Both the position numbers and the translations under genes were made by a program. Of a DNA stretch of 64,000 bases, positions 44,901-47,250 are shown one piece after another. Source of the DNA: Ridgeia piscesae (taxonomy: Eukaryota; Annelida; Polychaeta; Sabellida; Siboglinidae); contig JAODUO010000185.1 of NCBI GenBank assembly GCA_025642075.2, forward strand, positions 244,501-308,500, read 5' to 3'. The notes beneath the pieces are model-generated. The model had not been told where the DNA came from. It was given only the letters and a program-made list of their open reading frames with translations, and ran no database searches. The stretch's first letter is position 1; every line of letters starts with the position of its first letter.

Positions 44901-47250
44901 GGTGATGTTACATACTCCATGGCATCATCTGTTAGTCACTTGGTGATGTTACATACTGCATGGCTCATCTGTTAGTCACTTGGTGATGTTACATACTCAT
45001 GGGTCATCTGTTAGTCACTTGGTGATGTTACATACTCCATGGCATCATCTGTTAGTCACTTGTGATGTTACATACTCCATGGCGTCATCTGTTAGTCACT
45101 TGGTGATGTTACATACTCCATGGCATCATCTGTTAGTCACTTGGTGATGTTACATACTCCATGGCATCATCTGTTAGTCACTTGGTGATGTTACATACTC
45201 CATGGCATCATCTGTTAGTCACTTGGTGATGTTACATACTCCATGGCATCATCTGTTAGTCACTTGGTGATGTTACATACTCCATGGCGTCATCTGTTAG
45301 TCACTTGGTGATGTTACATACTCCATGGCATCATCTGTTGTCACTTGGTGATGTTACATACTCCATGGCATCATCTGTTAGTCACTTGGTGATGTTACAT
45401 ACTCCATGGCATCATCTGTTAGTCACTTGGTGATGTTACATACTCCATGGCATCATCTGTTGTCACTTAGTGATGTTACATACTGCATGGCATCATCTGT
45501 TAGTCACTTGGTGATGTTACATACTCCATGGCATCATCTGTTGTCACTTGGTGATGTTACATACTCCATGGCATCATCTGTTAGTCACTTGGTGATGTTA
45601 CATACTCCATGGCATCATCTGTTAGTCACTTGGTGATGTTACATACTGCATGGCATCATCTGTTAGTCACTTGGTGATGTTACATACTCCATGGCATCAT
45701 CTGTTAGTCACTTGGTGATGTTACATACTCCATGGCATCATCTGTTAGTCACTTGGTGATGTTACATACTCCATGGCGTCATCTGTTAGTCACTTGGTGA
45801 TGTTACATACTCCATGGCGTCATCTGTTAGTCACTTGGTGATGTTACATACTCCATGGCGTCATCTGTTAGTCACTTGGTGATGTTACATACTCCATGGC
45901 GTCATCTGTTAGTCACTTGGTGATGTTACATACTCATGGCGTCATCTGTTAGTCACTTGGTGATGTTACATACTCCATGGCATCATCTGTTAGTCACTTG
46001 GTGATGTTACATACTGCATGGCGTCATCTGTTAGTCACTTGGTGATGTTACATACTCCATGGCGTCATCTGTTAGTCACTTGGTGATGTTACATACTCCA
46101 TGGCGTCATCTGTTAGTCACTTGGTGATGTTACATACTCCATGGCGTCATCTGTTAGTCACTTGGTGATGTTACATACTCCATGGCGTCATCTGTTAGTC
46201 ACTTGGTGATGTTACATACTCCATGGCGTCATCTGTTAGTCACTTGGTGATGTTACATACTGCATGGCGTCATCTGTTAGTCACTTGGTGATGTTACATA
46301 CTCCATGGCGTCATCTGTTAGTCACTTGGTGATGTTACATACTCCATGGCATCATCTGTTAGTCACTTGGTGATGTTACATACTCCATGGCGTCATCTGT
46401 TAGTCACTTGGTGATGTTACATACTCCATGGCGTCATCTGTTAGTCACTTGGTGATGTTACATACTCCATGGCGTCATCTGTTAGTCACTTGGTGATGTT
46501 ACATACTCCATGGCGTCATCTGTTAGTCACTTGGTGATGTTACATACTCCATGGCATCATCTGTTAGTCACTTGGTGATGTTACATACTCCATGGCGTCA
46601 TCTGTTAGTCACTTGGTGATGTTACATACTCCATGGCGTCATCTGTTAGTCACTTGGTGATGTTACATACTCCATGGCGTCATCTGTTAGTCACTTGGTG
46701 ATGTTACATACTCCATGGCATCATCTGTTAGTCACTTGGTGATGTTACATACTCCATGGCGTCATCTGTTAGTCACTTGGTGATGTTACATACTCCATGG
46801 CGTCATCTGTTAGTCACTTGGTGATGTTACATACTCCATGGCGTCATCTGTTAACGTAACTCATCACATATTGTAACCACCATAAACATGTTCTGTGACA
46901 GTTCTACTAAAACCACACAACACGCGATCGGACACAACACAGTCGAGACGGAAAACCAACAACATGGCATCGACTACGACACATGCTGCCACCTGGTGAC
47001 ACGTACCTGAAGGCGTGCGACGGAGTGTTGTTCCCTTCACTTTCTTCCTCTTCTTCACCACTGTCTCCTTCCTGTAGCCCGTCTTCTTCACAGGTTGTTT
47101 CACCTGTACGCGGGTCGGTCGCTTCACGGTCTTGCGGATCACCTTTGGGTCGACCTCGCGAATGTAGTTGGCGGGAACGTAACCCTCCTGACCCGTGGCC
47201 TTGCGGACGCTCCACCAGTCCTTGTTCGTCTTCTGCAGCAGCAGCATCAC
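1082..47250 (-). CDS. SPTBN5: Beta-heavy spectrin gene, internal part (33 exons; span includes introns)
   Basis: This entry gives the span of a split gene; the exons are listed separately as e1 (47 kb) to e33 (1 kb). Beta-heavy spectrin pairs with alpha spectrin to form the submembrane cytoskeleton of apical epithelial membranes (family knowledge). Seen here: half an SH3 domain with the NKDWW and GYVPANYI motifs, then a basic linker, then about 14 triple-helical repeats with the typical F-x10-W...KHQ...L pattern. Alpha spectrin also has an SH3, but the basic linker, more than 11 repeats after the SH3 without EF-hands, and beta-type motifs such as YPGGNAEQI and VRDVTSVDLL point to the beta-heavy form. 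If the SH3 lies in repeat 5 as in the fly protein, the window covers repeats 5 to 19 of about 30. Short introns at 3706-4069, 13562-13976, 20523-20980, 21168-21482, 23984-24578, 24703-25062, 27709-28163, 28324-28838, 29397-29919, 30002-30586, 33433-33784, 35116-35689 and 36263-36614 hold nothing else I recognise, apart from the TA run noted at 35.9 kb. Confidence 0.9.
1562..1755 (-). CDS. SPTBN5: e32: helix B-C and next helix A, with a 2-nt frameshift
   Basis: 194 nt, acceptor TCCGTCAG, donor AAG|GTGGGA. Encodes IGEDLIERRHDSAPVIGHRI, NDLMRKWDQLLKESNNRGKG and ARDILRFNEEVE. The frame then breaks near plus 1585-1593 and spectrin sequence continues in another frame as AETWMREK before the donor. 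Removing two bases (GAAAGAAGG to GAAAAGG) restores the F-x9-W spacing seen in e30/e31, gives 64 codons, and matches the phase of e31 and e33. Confidence 0.82.
1760..2362. repeat. 20-bp minisatellite, about 30 copies, at acceptor of e32
   Basis: Unit GACACGTCAGCTACACAGGT with ACATGTC and CATCAGC variants and a few short units. The array begins within about 6 bp of the exon e32 acceptor, in its polypyrimidine and branch region on the minus strand. Confidence 0.95.
2737..2892 (-). CDS. SPTBN5: e31: helix A-B
   Basis: 156 nt, 52 codons, acceptor TTTGTAG, donor CAG|GTAGTG. Encodes AESWIEEKLKIAKQDSFGNI, then KMRKLQKHQAFEAEIVANTD and IKAVKQ. Highly typical spectrin repeat. Confidence 0.93.
3161..3532. 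repeat. 62-bp tandem repeat, 6 copies
   Basis: Units start with AAACTAAGGTACAAGACACT at 3161, 3223, 3285, 3347, 3409 and 3471. Only the first copy differs visibly (TATCTAACC for TATCAAACC), so the expansion is recent. It lies in the intron between e31 and e30. Confidence 0.95.
3615..3705 (-). CDS. SPTBN5: e30: helix C and next helix A
   Basis: 91 nt, acceptor TTTGTGACAG, donor GAA|GTGAGT. Completes Arg, then RDHIKQLSDGRQRQLANSHL and YARFNRDAAE, the classic xxRFNRDAxE helix A start. An array of six 62-bp units ends about 80 bp from its donor. Confidence 0.92.
4070..4164 (-). CDS. SPTBN5: e29: helix B-C
   Basis: 95 nt, acceptor TCGTGTAG, donor AG|GTGAGT. Encodes VDVLRVFGERLGKERHFDAP, then NIDTTLRAVVK. 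The HFDAP turn before helix C is the usual landmark. Two bases carry into e30. Confidence 0.9.
4568..4850 (+). mobile_element. tRNA-derived SINE
   Basis: A tRNA-like head carries a box A (TGGTCACACGG, 4579-4589) and a perfect box B (GGTTCAATCCC, 4621-4631), the internal RNA polymerase III promoter. The downstream body resembles the conserved cores of animal SINEs (TGTCTTTTGGAAGAGACACT region). It sits in the intron between e29 and e28. The 3' end is uncertain. A functional tRNA is unlikely because the anticodon arm does not fold well. Confidence 0.6.
5112..5216 (-). CDS. SPTBN5: e28: helix A-B
   Basis: 105 nt, 35 codons, acceptor TGTTGCAG, donor AAG|GTTTCA. Encodes AYLKSTDMGDTVEQVEALIK, then RHDAFAKLLTAQDQK, resembling the repeat-17 segment of conventional beta spectrin (DEVEKLIKRHEAFEK). 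The 23-bp array begins within the polypyrimidine tract of its acceptor. Confidence 0.92.
5217..6338. repeat. 23-bp minisatellite, about 48 copies, at acceptor of e28
   Basis: Unit CACAGACAGGTAGACGTCAC plus CAA, with GTAGATG and GTAGACA variants and some truncated units near 6030-6120. It starts 5 bp beyond the e28 acceptor, so the unit derives from, or overlaps, the polypyrimidine tract. Confidence 0.95.
6541..11520. repeat. 36-bp minisatellite, about 138 copies (5 kb)
   Basis: Unit starts TCAGTGTCTAGCCACTTCCT and continues ACCTCCTGTGAGGTGC. Variants are TGTGAGG, TGCGAGG and TGTGAAG, plus 34-bp units lacking two bases (CCTGGAGG). Because 36 is divisible by 3, the array stays open as Ser-Val-Ser-Ser-His-Phe-Leu-Pro-Pro repeats on the plus strand, broken only where 34-bp units shift the frame. 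It lies antisense in the spectrin intron, so I do not call it coding. Confidence 0.95.
11521..11925. other. Intron stretch between 36-bp array and duplicated exon
   Basis: No exon, repeat or motif recognised. The missing helix C / helix A exon that should follow e27 was searched for here on the minus strand and not found. Confidence 0.5.
11926..12165 (-). pseudogene. Decayed duplicate of exon e27
   Basis: This stretch aligns with the intact exon 410 bp to the right. It keeps the acceptor (GTCACAG|GCGCGG at about 12143) and the segment MQKEMIAEA, matching MQKEMTAE of e27. One extra T after GCGCGG creates an immediate in-frame TGA, further indels scatter the frame, and the rest is strongly diverged. 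It may still hold the original donor (GAT|GTAAGT, plus 11926-11932). Confidence 0.75.
12330..12552 (-). CDS. SPTBN5: e27: beta-type repeat; 3' boundary uncertain
   Basis: The acceptor TGTCACAG at 12553 is clear. Encodes ARDLVTWSDEMQKEMTAEQP, VRDVTSVDLLRKSHQQLKAE and TGRKMIDASHFAKNE. The VRDVTSV motif matches the PRDVSSV segment of beta spectrin repeat 16. The low-coordinate end is unclear: the only nearby donor (GTGAGG, next to 12330) lies at the junction of a 410-bp tandem duplication, and the residues before it (CHCFGC) do not look like spectrin. The exon may be truncated by the duplication. The rest of this repeat and the next helix A, about 50 residues, are missing before e28. Confidence 0.85.
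13045..13150. repeat. Near-perfect inverted repeat (hairpin), MITE-like
   Basis: The left arm starts GTTAATAAGTAAATGTTTTA and contains CCTCTCAA and CTTTTTTCTCT. The right arm ends with the reverse complement TAAATCATTTACTTATTAAC. Arms of about 50 bp flank a short ATATATGTAC loop. This could be a short MITE or a replication-generated palindrome. A similar TTTCTTRAGAGGTAAAT motif recurs at about 51557. Confidence 0.7.
13382..13561 (-). CDS. SPTBN5: e26: helix B-C and next helix A
   Basis: 180 nt, 60 codons, acceptor GGTTACAG, donor CTG|GTAAGT. Encodes LQVLVDDSARLQEAYPGGNA, EQIAQQQAVVIENWTILQEK and LYRFLTL. The YPGGNA and QQQ segment is specific to beta-type spectrins. Confidence 0.93.
13977..14202 (-). 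CDS. SPTBN5: e25: helix C and following repeat
   Basis: 226 nt, acceptor TGTCCCAG, donor CAG|GTGAGT. Encodes TSWDELLQQVDARDQKLQGA, then RFNRDVEDALSRIQEKYAAI and PEDLGRDTKAVQGYLKKHEG. The IPEDLGRD loop recalls the repeat-15 region of conventional beta spectrin. Base composition is GC-richer than the flanking introns. Confidence 0.93.
14316..14612. repeat. 34-bp tandem repeat, about 9 diverged copies
   Basis: Units share CACCTCATAATTAAGGTTAC and CTCAGTAATACAGT with several substitutions each, so this array is older than its neighbours. It starts about 115 bp from the e25 acceptor. Confidence 0.9.
14620..16200. other. Long intron between e25 and e24, no feature recognised
   Basis: AT-rich sequence without tandem arrays or exon-like segments. 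Short open frames near 15.55 and 15.9 kb show no family motif. Confidence 0.5.
16205..16350 (-). CDS. SPTBN5: e24: helix B-C
   Basis: 146 nt, acceptor TTCTTGCAG, donor GAG|GTGGGG. Encodes VIQKKFSEFQLGIEAGSDLF, then RATQLVEDGSPYSTVIQERQ. Two bases carry into e25. Confidence 0.92.
16392..16514. repeat. Compound microsatellite (CACT)n-(CA)n-(TA)n
   Basis: About 18 CACT/ACTC units, then a CA run and a TA run, 40 bp beyond the e24 acceptor. Confidence 0.95.
16849..17031 (-). CDS. SPTBN5: e23: helix C, helix A-B
   Basis: 183 nt, 61 codons, acceptor GGTTGCAG, donor CAG|GTAACG. Encodes ANLERQLRELEKGCVNRRNM, then DCNELDEWIAEQMQVASSED and YGQDFEHLQ. The 40-bp array starts directly at its acceptor. 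Confidence 0.92.
17033..17745. repeat. 40-bp minisatellite, about 18 copies, at acceptor of e23
   Basis: Units contain CGTCTCTCAAGTCTCTGACA followed by GTTGCATTGACCACACACAC. The array starts right at the exon e23 acceptor. Confidence 0.95.
17971..18078 (-). CDS. SPTBN5: e22: helix B-C
   Basis: 108 nt, 36 codons, acceptor GGTTACAG, donor CAG|GTAAGT. Encodes VVEGEVNACKGIVQALGKDS, then EDAKDIANRQ. Less conserved than its neighbours but fits in phase and length between e21 and e23. Confidence 0.85.
18366..18482 (-). CDS. SPTBN5: e21: helix A-B; acceptor copied into adjacent array
   Basis: 117 nt, 39 codons, acceptor GCTTGCAG, donor AAG|GTTCGT. Encodes YLSRANDVEMMLREKHRQVS and SDDYGRDEDAADKLLTKHK. 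The 41-bp array on its right edge repeats the acceptor and the first 11 exon bases. Confidence 0.9.
18472..18800. repeat. 41-bp minisatellite, about 8 copies, containing the e21 splice junction
   Basis: Each unit includes CGACTCAAGTACTGCAAGCA, which read on the minus strand is acceptor CTTGCAG followed by the first exon bases TACTTGAGTCG. The first unit is the true exon edge. Variants include GATTGAC for CATGACA. Confidence 0.95.
18806..20266. repeat. 28-bp minisatellite, about 52 copies, two subfamilies
   Basis: 18.82-19.21 kb has CTGTTATCATCCTGTTTAAG units. From about 19.21 kb to the end the units read CTGCTAGCACCCTGTGTAAG. The switch happens in one step. 28 bp is not divisible by 3, yet the units lack stops in several frames, which produces long spurious frames on both strands. 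The array ends about 55 bp from the e20 donor. Confidence 0.95.
20284..20330. repeat. Duplicated e20 donor junction
   Basis: AACTCACCCCCTGTT occurs at about 20285 and again at 20315. The right copy is the exon e20 donor. The left copy repeats the donor plus about 8 exon bases 30 bp away. Confidence 0.75.
20321..20522 (-). CDS. SPTBN5: e20: helix B-C with a 1-nt frameshift in a G run
   Basis: 202 nt, acceptor GTGTCAG, donor GGGG|GTGAGT. The first part reads KLELALQGHQPKIDRVLDSG and AGHFATPDIKERQQG. After a run of six G on the minus strand (plus 20401-20406), spectrin-like sequence continues only in the next frame, as AAWSELLKCAADRRKKMGG to DKQG. Removing one G gives 67 codons and the phase needed by both neighbours. 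Either a homopolymer sequencing or assembly error or a real inactivating indel. Confidence 0.85.
20981..21167 (-). CDS. SPTBN5: e19: helix C, helix A-B
   Basis: 187 nt, acceptor TGTGTCAG, donor AAG|GTGTGT. Encodes FNALKGPMAKRRQRLEDSLR, then TELQWIQEHMPAATSTDYGK and LFAKHK. The STDYGKS loop is typical. Confidence 0.92.
21483..21613 (-). CDS. SPTBN5: e18: helix B-C
   Basis: 131 nt, acceptor GTTCTTGCAG, donor AG|GTAGGA. Encodes MLENEMEVNAENLKSIVAQG, then RAGHFDSAGILKAVKDFDR. The RAGHFDS motif is the usual GHF turn before helix C. A 40/41-bp array begins about 45 bp beyond its acceptor. Confidence 0.9.
21655..22432. repeat. 40/41-bp minisatellite, about 19 copies
   Basis: Units CCTCAACTCTACTTAACACA then TGGTTCATCAACTGGTGCCA or TGGTTCATCAGCTCAGTGYC. 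The two unit types alternate irregularly. It starts about 45 bp beyond the e18 acceptor. Confidence 0.95.
22433..22920. other. Intron stretch between e18 array and e17
   Basis: AT-rich, nothing recognised. Confidence 0.5.
22921..23184 (-). CDS. SPTBN5: e17: longest exon, helix C through next helix B
   Basis: 264 nt, 88 codons, acceptor CTGCTGCAG, donor CAG|GTGAGG. Encodes the LNGKWRDLSEKSRDKGLRLR helix C, then ALEDAEAKLAEMERSVSSDD and DLRAVRDLLKKHQ. Phase 0 at both ends. Confidence 0.93.
23185..23836. other. Intron between e17 and e16
   Basis: AT-rich with a short TTTG/TTTA run near 23.37-23.51 kb. No exon or mobile-element signal recognised. Confidence 0.5.
23837..23983 (-). CDS. SPTBN5: e16: helix A-B
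   Basis: 147 nt, 49 codons, acceptor CTGTTGTAG, donor AAG|GTTTGT. Encodes LSDWIKEKYQTATDESYRDL, then KLKKHQAFEAELQANKRTL. This is among the best conserved spectrin repeat segments and closely resembles both alpha and beta family members. Confidence 0.93.
24579..24702 (-). CDS. SPTBN5: e15: helix C and next helix A
   Basis: 124 nt, acceptor CTGTTGTAG, donor GAG|GTCAGT. Completes a split Ala codon, then IDQRRREVVERRERVKDKCA and LLSSQALQEFKRDAEE, a highly basic helix C followed by a standard helix A start. Confidence 0.9.
25063..25202 (-). CDS. SPTBN5: e14: helix B-C; acceptor copied into adjacent array
   Basis: 140 nt, acceptor TTGTTACAG, donor GC|GTGAGT. Encodes STVEGVEALFKRQEDFENRL and LAQEERMKGLGDTADRLMAE. 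The 53-bp minisatellite starting here repeats this acceptor and the first 20 or so exon bases, so the exact first base of the exon in vivo could be any of many equivalent acceptors. The innermost copy gives the correct phase. Confidence 0.9.
25178..27020. repeat. 53-bp minisatellite, about 34 copies, containing the e14 splice junction
   Basis: Unit: CACCCTCCACTGTACTCTGT, then AACAACCCCACACACAGGGT, then AACNACCCCTCCA. Read on the minus strand each unit holds TTGTTACAG|AGTACAGTGGAGGGTGTGGAGG, the real e14 acceptor plus its first exon bases. Variants are CCACAC/CCACAT and CCACTG/TCGACTG. Units shorten and decay after 26.78 kb. Confidence 0.95.
27183..27626. repeat. 21-bp minisatellite, about 21 copies, at donor of e13
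   Basis: Unit GACCACATGAAAGAACACAT plus T, with CACGAAAG variants and a degraded patch at 27290-27390. The last unit runs into the e13 donor (GAAAGAACTTAC|CCC). Confidence 0.95.
27631..27708 (-). CDS. SPTBN5: e13: helix A-B of short repeat
   Basis: 78 nt, 26 codons, acceptor CATCTGCAG, donor GGG|GTAAGT. Encodes VFLKEADQIDSVTASHEAFL, then EFVDLG. The 21-bp array at 27183-27626 touches its donor. Confidence 0.87.
28164..28323 (-). CDS. SPTBN5: e12: helix B-C and next helix A; GC donor
   Basis: 160 nt, acceptor ATCCACAG. The donor is CAG|GCAAGT, the second GC-AG intron in this gene. Encodes FDQTDGLGRKILEKCPEDKD and later IIQELWKKKEKDLRDARELQ, with the helix C Trp. Frame agrees with e11 and e13. 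Confidence 0.88.
28839..28966 (-). CDS. SPTBN5: e11: helix A-B
   Basis: 128 nt, acceptor CTTCACCAG, donor CAAA|GTAAGC. Encodes DLWIAGVKSELREKEVPRDV, then EAEALLKKHQDLKSDINAN. The VPRDV loop is beta-spectrin-like. Two bases carry over into e12. Confidence 0.9.
29036..29102. repeat. (ACCACA)n / (ATCACA)n microsatellite
   Basis: About 11 hexanucleotide units, 70 bp beyond the e11 acceptor. Confidence 0.9.
29150..29276. repeat. (ACATT)n microsatellite, about 25 units
   Basis: Pentanucleotide run with a few AATAC variants, ending about 40 bp before the e10 donor. Confidence 0.95.
29319..29396 (-). CDS. SPTBN5: e10: helix C to helix A
   Basis: 78 nt, 26 codons, acceptor ATTCTAG, donor TTG|GTATGT. 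Encodes EKAHERKIKLADSEKRHAFN and ends EQAKDL, crossing the repeat boundary. An (ACATT)n microsatellite ends about 40 bp from its donor. Confidence 0.87.
29920..30001 (-). CDS. SPTBN5: e9: helix B-C
   Basis: 82 nt, acceptor GCTTGCAG, donor CAG|GTTTGT. Encodes VRQSYPGEAGYVNKMEQEIM and ends MWKALQ, with the conserved helix C Trp. Confidence 0.87.
30587..30651 (-). CDS. SPTBN5: e8: helix B
   Basis: 65 nt, acceptor ACATTTTAG, donor CTC|GTAAGT. Encodes NLEHELQPLQEKINKMNLIA, following KHQ of e7 as expected in a spectrin repeat. Ends two bases into a Ser codon completed by e9. Confidence 0.87.
30652..31135. other. Intron stretch between e8 and the pyrimidine array
   Basis: AT-rich then pyrimidine-rich toward 31.0 kb. 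No exon seen. Confidence 0.5.
31136..33082. repeat. Polypyrimidine minisatellite (1.95 kb) at donor of e7
   Basis: Built from 15-bp blocks CTCACCCTGTCTCTC and CTCACCCTCCCTCTC with 12- to 14-bp variants. The plus strand is almost free of G except one per CCCTGTCT block and has very few A; the minus (transcribed-sense) strand is purine-rich, GAGAGACAGGGTGAG. It begins directly at the e7 donor. Confidence 0.95.
33083..33209 (-). CDS. SPTBN5: e7: helix A-B of next repeat
   Basis: 127 nt, acceptor ACTTGCAG, donor CAG|GTAGGA. Encodes LFQNMCGELRDWMSEKQSVL and NDDLGKDMRTVQALQRKHQ, a textbook spectrin repeat start with the DDLGKD loop. A 1.95-kb pyrimidine-rich array (plus-strand view) begins directly at its donor. 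Confidence 0.9.
33292..33432. repeat. 9-bp tandem repeat (CGTCTATCA)n, about 15 copies
   Basis: Units CGTCTATCA, CATCTATCA and ATCTATCAA/G, about 80 bp beyond the e7 acceptor. Confidence 0.95.
33785..33844 (-). CDS. SPTBN5: e6: helix C, repeat junction
   Basis: 60 nt, acceptor GTTGCCAG, donor CCAG|GTAATG. Continues the split Arg codon as R-WENMMRLKLNREKTLKGAS. The Trp is the conserved helix C tryptophan. Too short to find without the neighbours, but both phases agree with e5 and e7. Confidence 0.85.
34137..34686. repeat. 22-bp minisatellite, 25 copies, almost invariant
   Basis: Unit CACAACTATCTCATGAGTTT plus GT. Only two visible substitutions (near 34398 and 34667) in about 550 bp, so it is very young or continually homogenised. 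It lies in the intron between e6 and e5. Confidence 0.95.
34868..34984. repeat. (CACAA)n microsatellite touching e5 donor
   Basis: About 22 pentanucleotide units with two CACACAA interruptions. The last bases CAACGCAC form the donor of e5. Confidence 0.95.
34985..35115 (-). CDS. SPTBN5: e5: helices B-C of repeat
   Basis: 131 nt, acceptor CACCTGTAG, donor CG|GTGCGT. Encodes VLITDIAANSHILENINKMA followed by a segment ending RSRQKDINDR. A (CACAA)n microsatellite lies directly against the donor at 34984. The last two bases pair with the first base of e6. Confidence 0.88.
35690..35755 (-). CDS. SPTBN5: e4: helix A/B loop; uses a GC donor
   Basis: 66 nt, 22 codons, from EQLLQTKESL to MKRKFE. The acceptor is TTTCCAG. 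The donor is GAG|GCAAGT, a GC-AG type intron with otherwise perfect match to U1. The reading frame runs cleanly from e3 to e5. Confidence 0.85.
35912..35985. repeat. (TA)n microsatellite, about 37 units
   Basis: Uninterrupted TA run in the intron between e4 and e3. Confidence 0.95.
36176..36262 (-). CDS. SPTBN5: e3: helix A of first repeat after SH3
   Basis: 87 nt, 29 whole codons, acceptor TCTGCAG, donor AAG|GTGGGC. Encodes EFYHFCHECDNLEAWMKDK, a typical helix A with its conserved aromatic and Trp. Phase 0 on both sides. Confidence 0.88.
36615..36712 (-). CDS. SPTBN5: e2: end of SH3-bearing repeat
   Basis: 98 nt, acceptor TTGCAG, donor CAG|GTATAC. Encodes RSQANLHFDKINVEQRQQAI and ends CSLSQ, the helix C part that closes the repeat interrupted by the SH3 domain. 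Its first two bases complete the Val codon begun in e1. The intron to e1 is about 10.3 kb. Confidence 0.88.
36713..38163. other. Intron between e1 and e2, proximal part
   Basis: No spectrin exon or repeat recognised. The stretch 37.86-38.15 kb is somewhat GC-richer but has no motif. Confidence 0.5.
38164..39668. repeat. 25-bp minisatellite, about 60 copies
   Basis: Unit CACRATATAAACAYGACAAC plus ACTGA. Two correlated variants (AATATAAACATG and GATATAAACACG) dominate different halves: the A form left of 38.98 kb, the G form right. It stays open in all three minus-strand frames because no unit codes a stop, giving a spurious 677-codon frame. Confidence 0.95.
40915..41670. repeat. Degenerate tandem copies of an old dispersed repeat
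   Basis: Three diverged copies share CTTCACAATTAAA-CTCATTA, TCAAACACA-AGGG, and (in the last two) an ending GTTCTGATCTGACA-AGATC followed by AACCTTNTTGA. The period of the last two is about 300 bp. The AACCTTTTTGAGCAGGCTGCC end resembles termini of non-autonomous hAT elements; that link is a guess. Confidence 0.45.
41671..44006. other. Intron of e1-e2, no gene recognised
   Basis: A segment at 43165-43240 (CCCAAAGATCGCAGGTTGTT then GACCGCTC) looks like the other end of a hAT-type element, but no transposase was found between. Short frames near 42.0-42.65 kb have no recognisable motif. Confidence 0.4.
44007..46853. repeat. 41-bp minisatellite, about 69 copies (2.8 kb)
   Basis: Unit CTGTTAGTCACTTGGTGATG then TTACATACTCCATGGCGTCA plus T. 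Variants are 39-bp CTGTTGTCAC units, GGCATCAT, and TTGCATAC early in the array. It ends about 150 bp from the e1 donor. Confidence 0.95.
47007..47250 (-). CDS. SPTBN5: e1: second half of SH3 domain plus basic linker
   Basis: Bounded by acceptor CCACCAG and a perfect donor TCAG|GTACGT; 81 codons plus 1 nt. It starts inside the SH3 fold with VMLLLQKTNKDWWSV, then GYVPANYIREVDP, the C-terminal half of an SH3. About 45 residues rich in Lys, Arg and Val follow, ending LRRTPS. The split last codon joins e2 in frame to read TPS-V-RSQANLHF. The first half of the SH3 (the ALYDY-type strand and RT loop) is not in this exon, and I did not find it upstream to 64 kb. Confidence 0.9.

Noticed and set aside
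43995..46855. CRISPR-like arrays (regular repeats of 20-41 bp)
   Set aside because: Repeats are head-to-tail without unique spacers, and the genome is eukaryotic.
1082..47250. Alpha spectrin (which also has an SH3)
   Set aside because: Post-SH3 linker is Lys/Arg-rich, repeats go on beyond the 11 expected, and beta-specific motifs (YPGGNAEQI, VRDVTSVDLL) are present without EF-hands.
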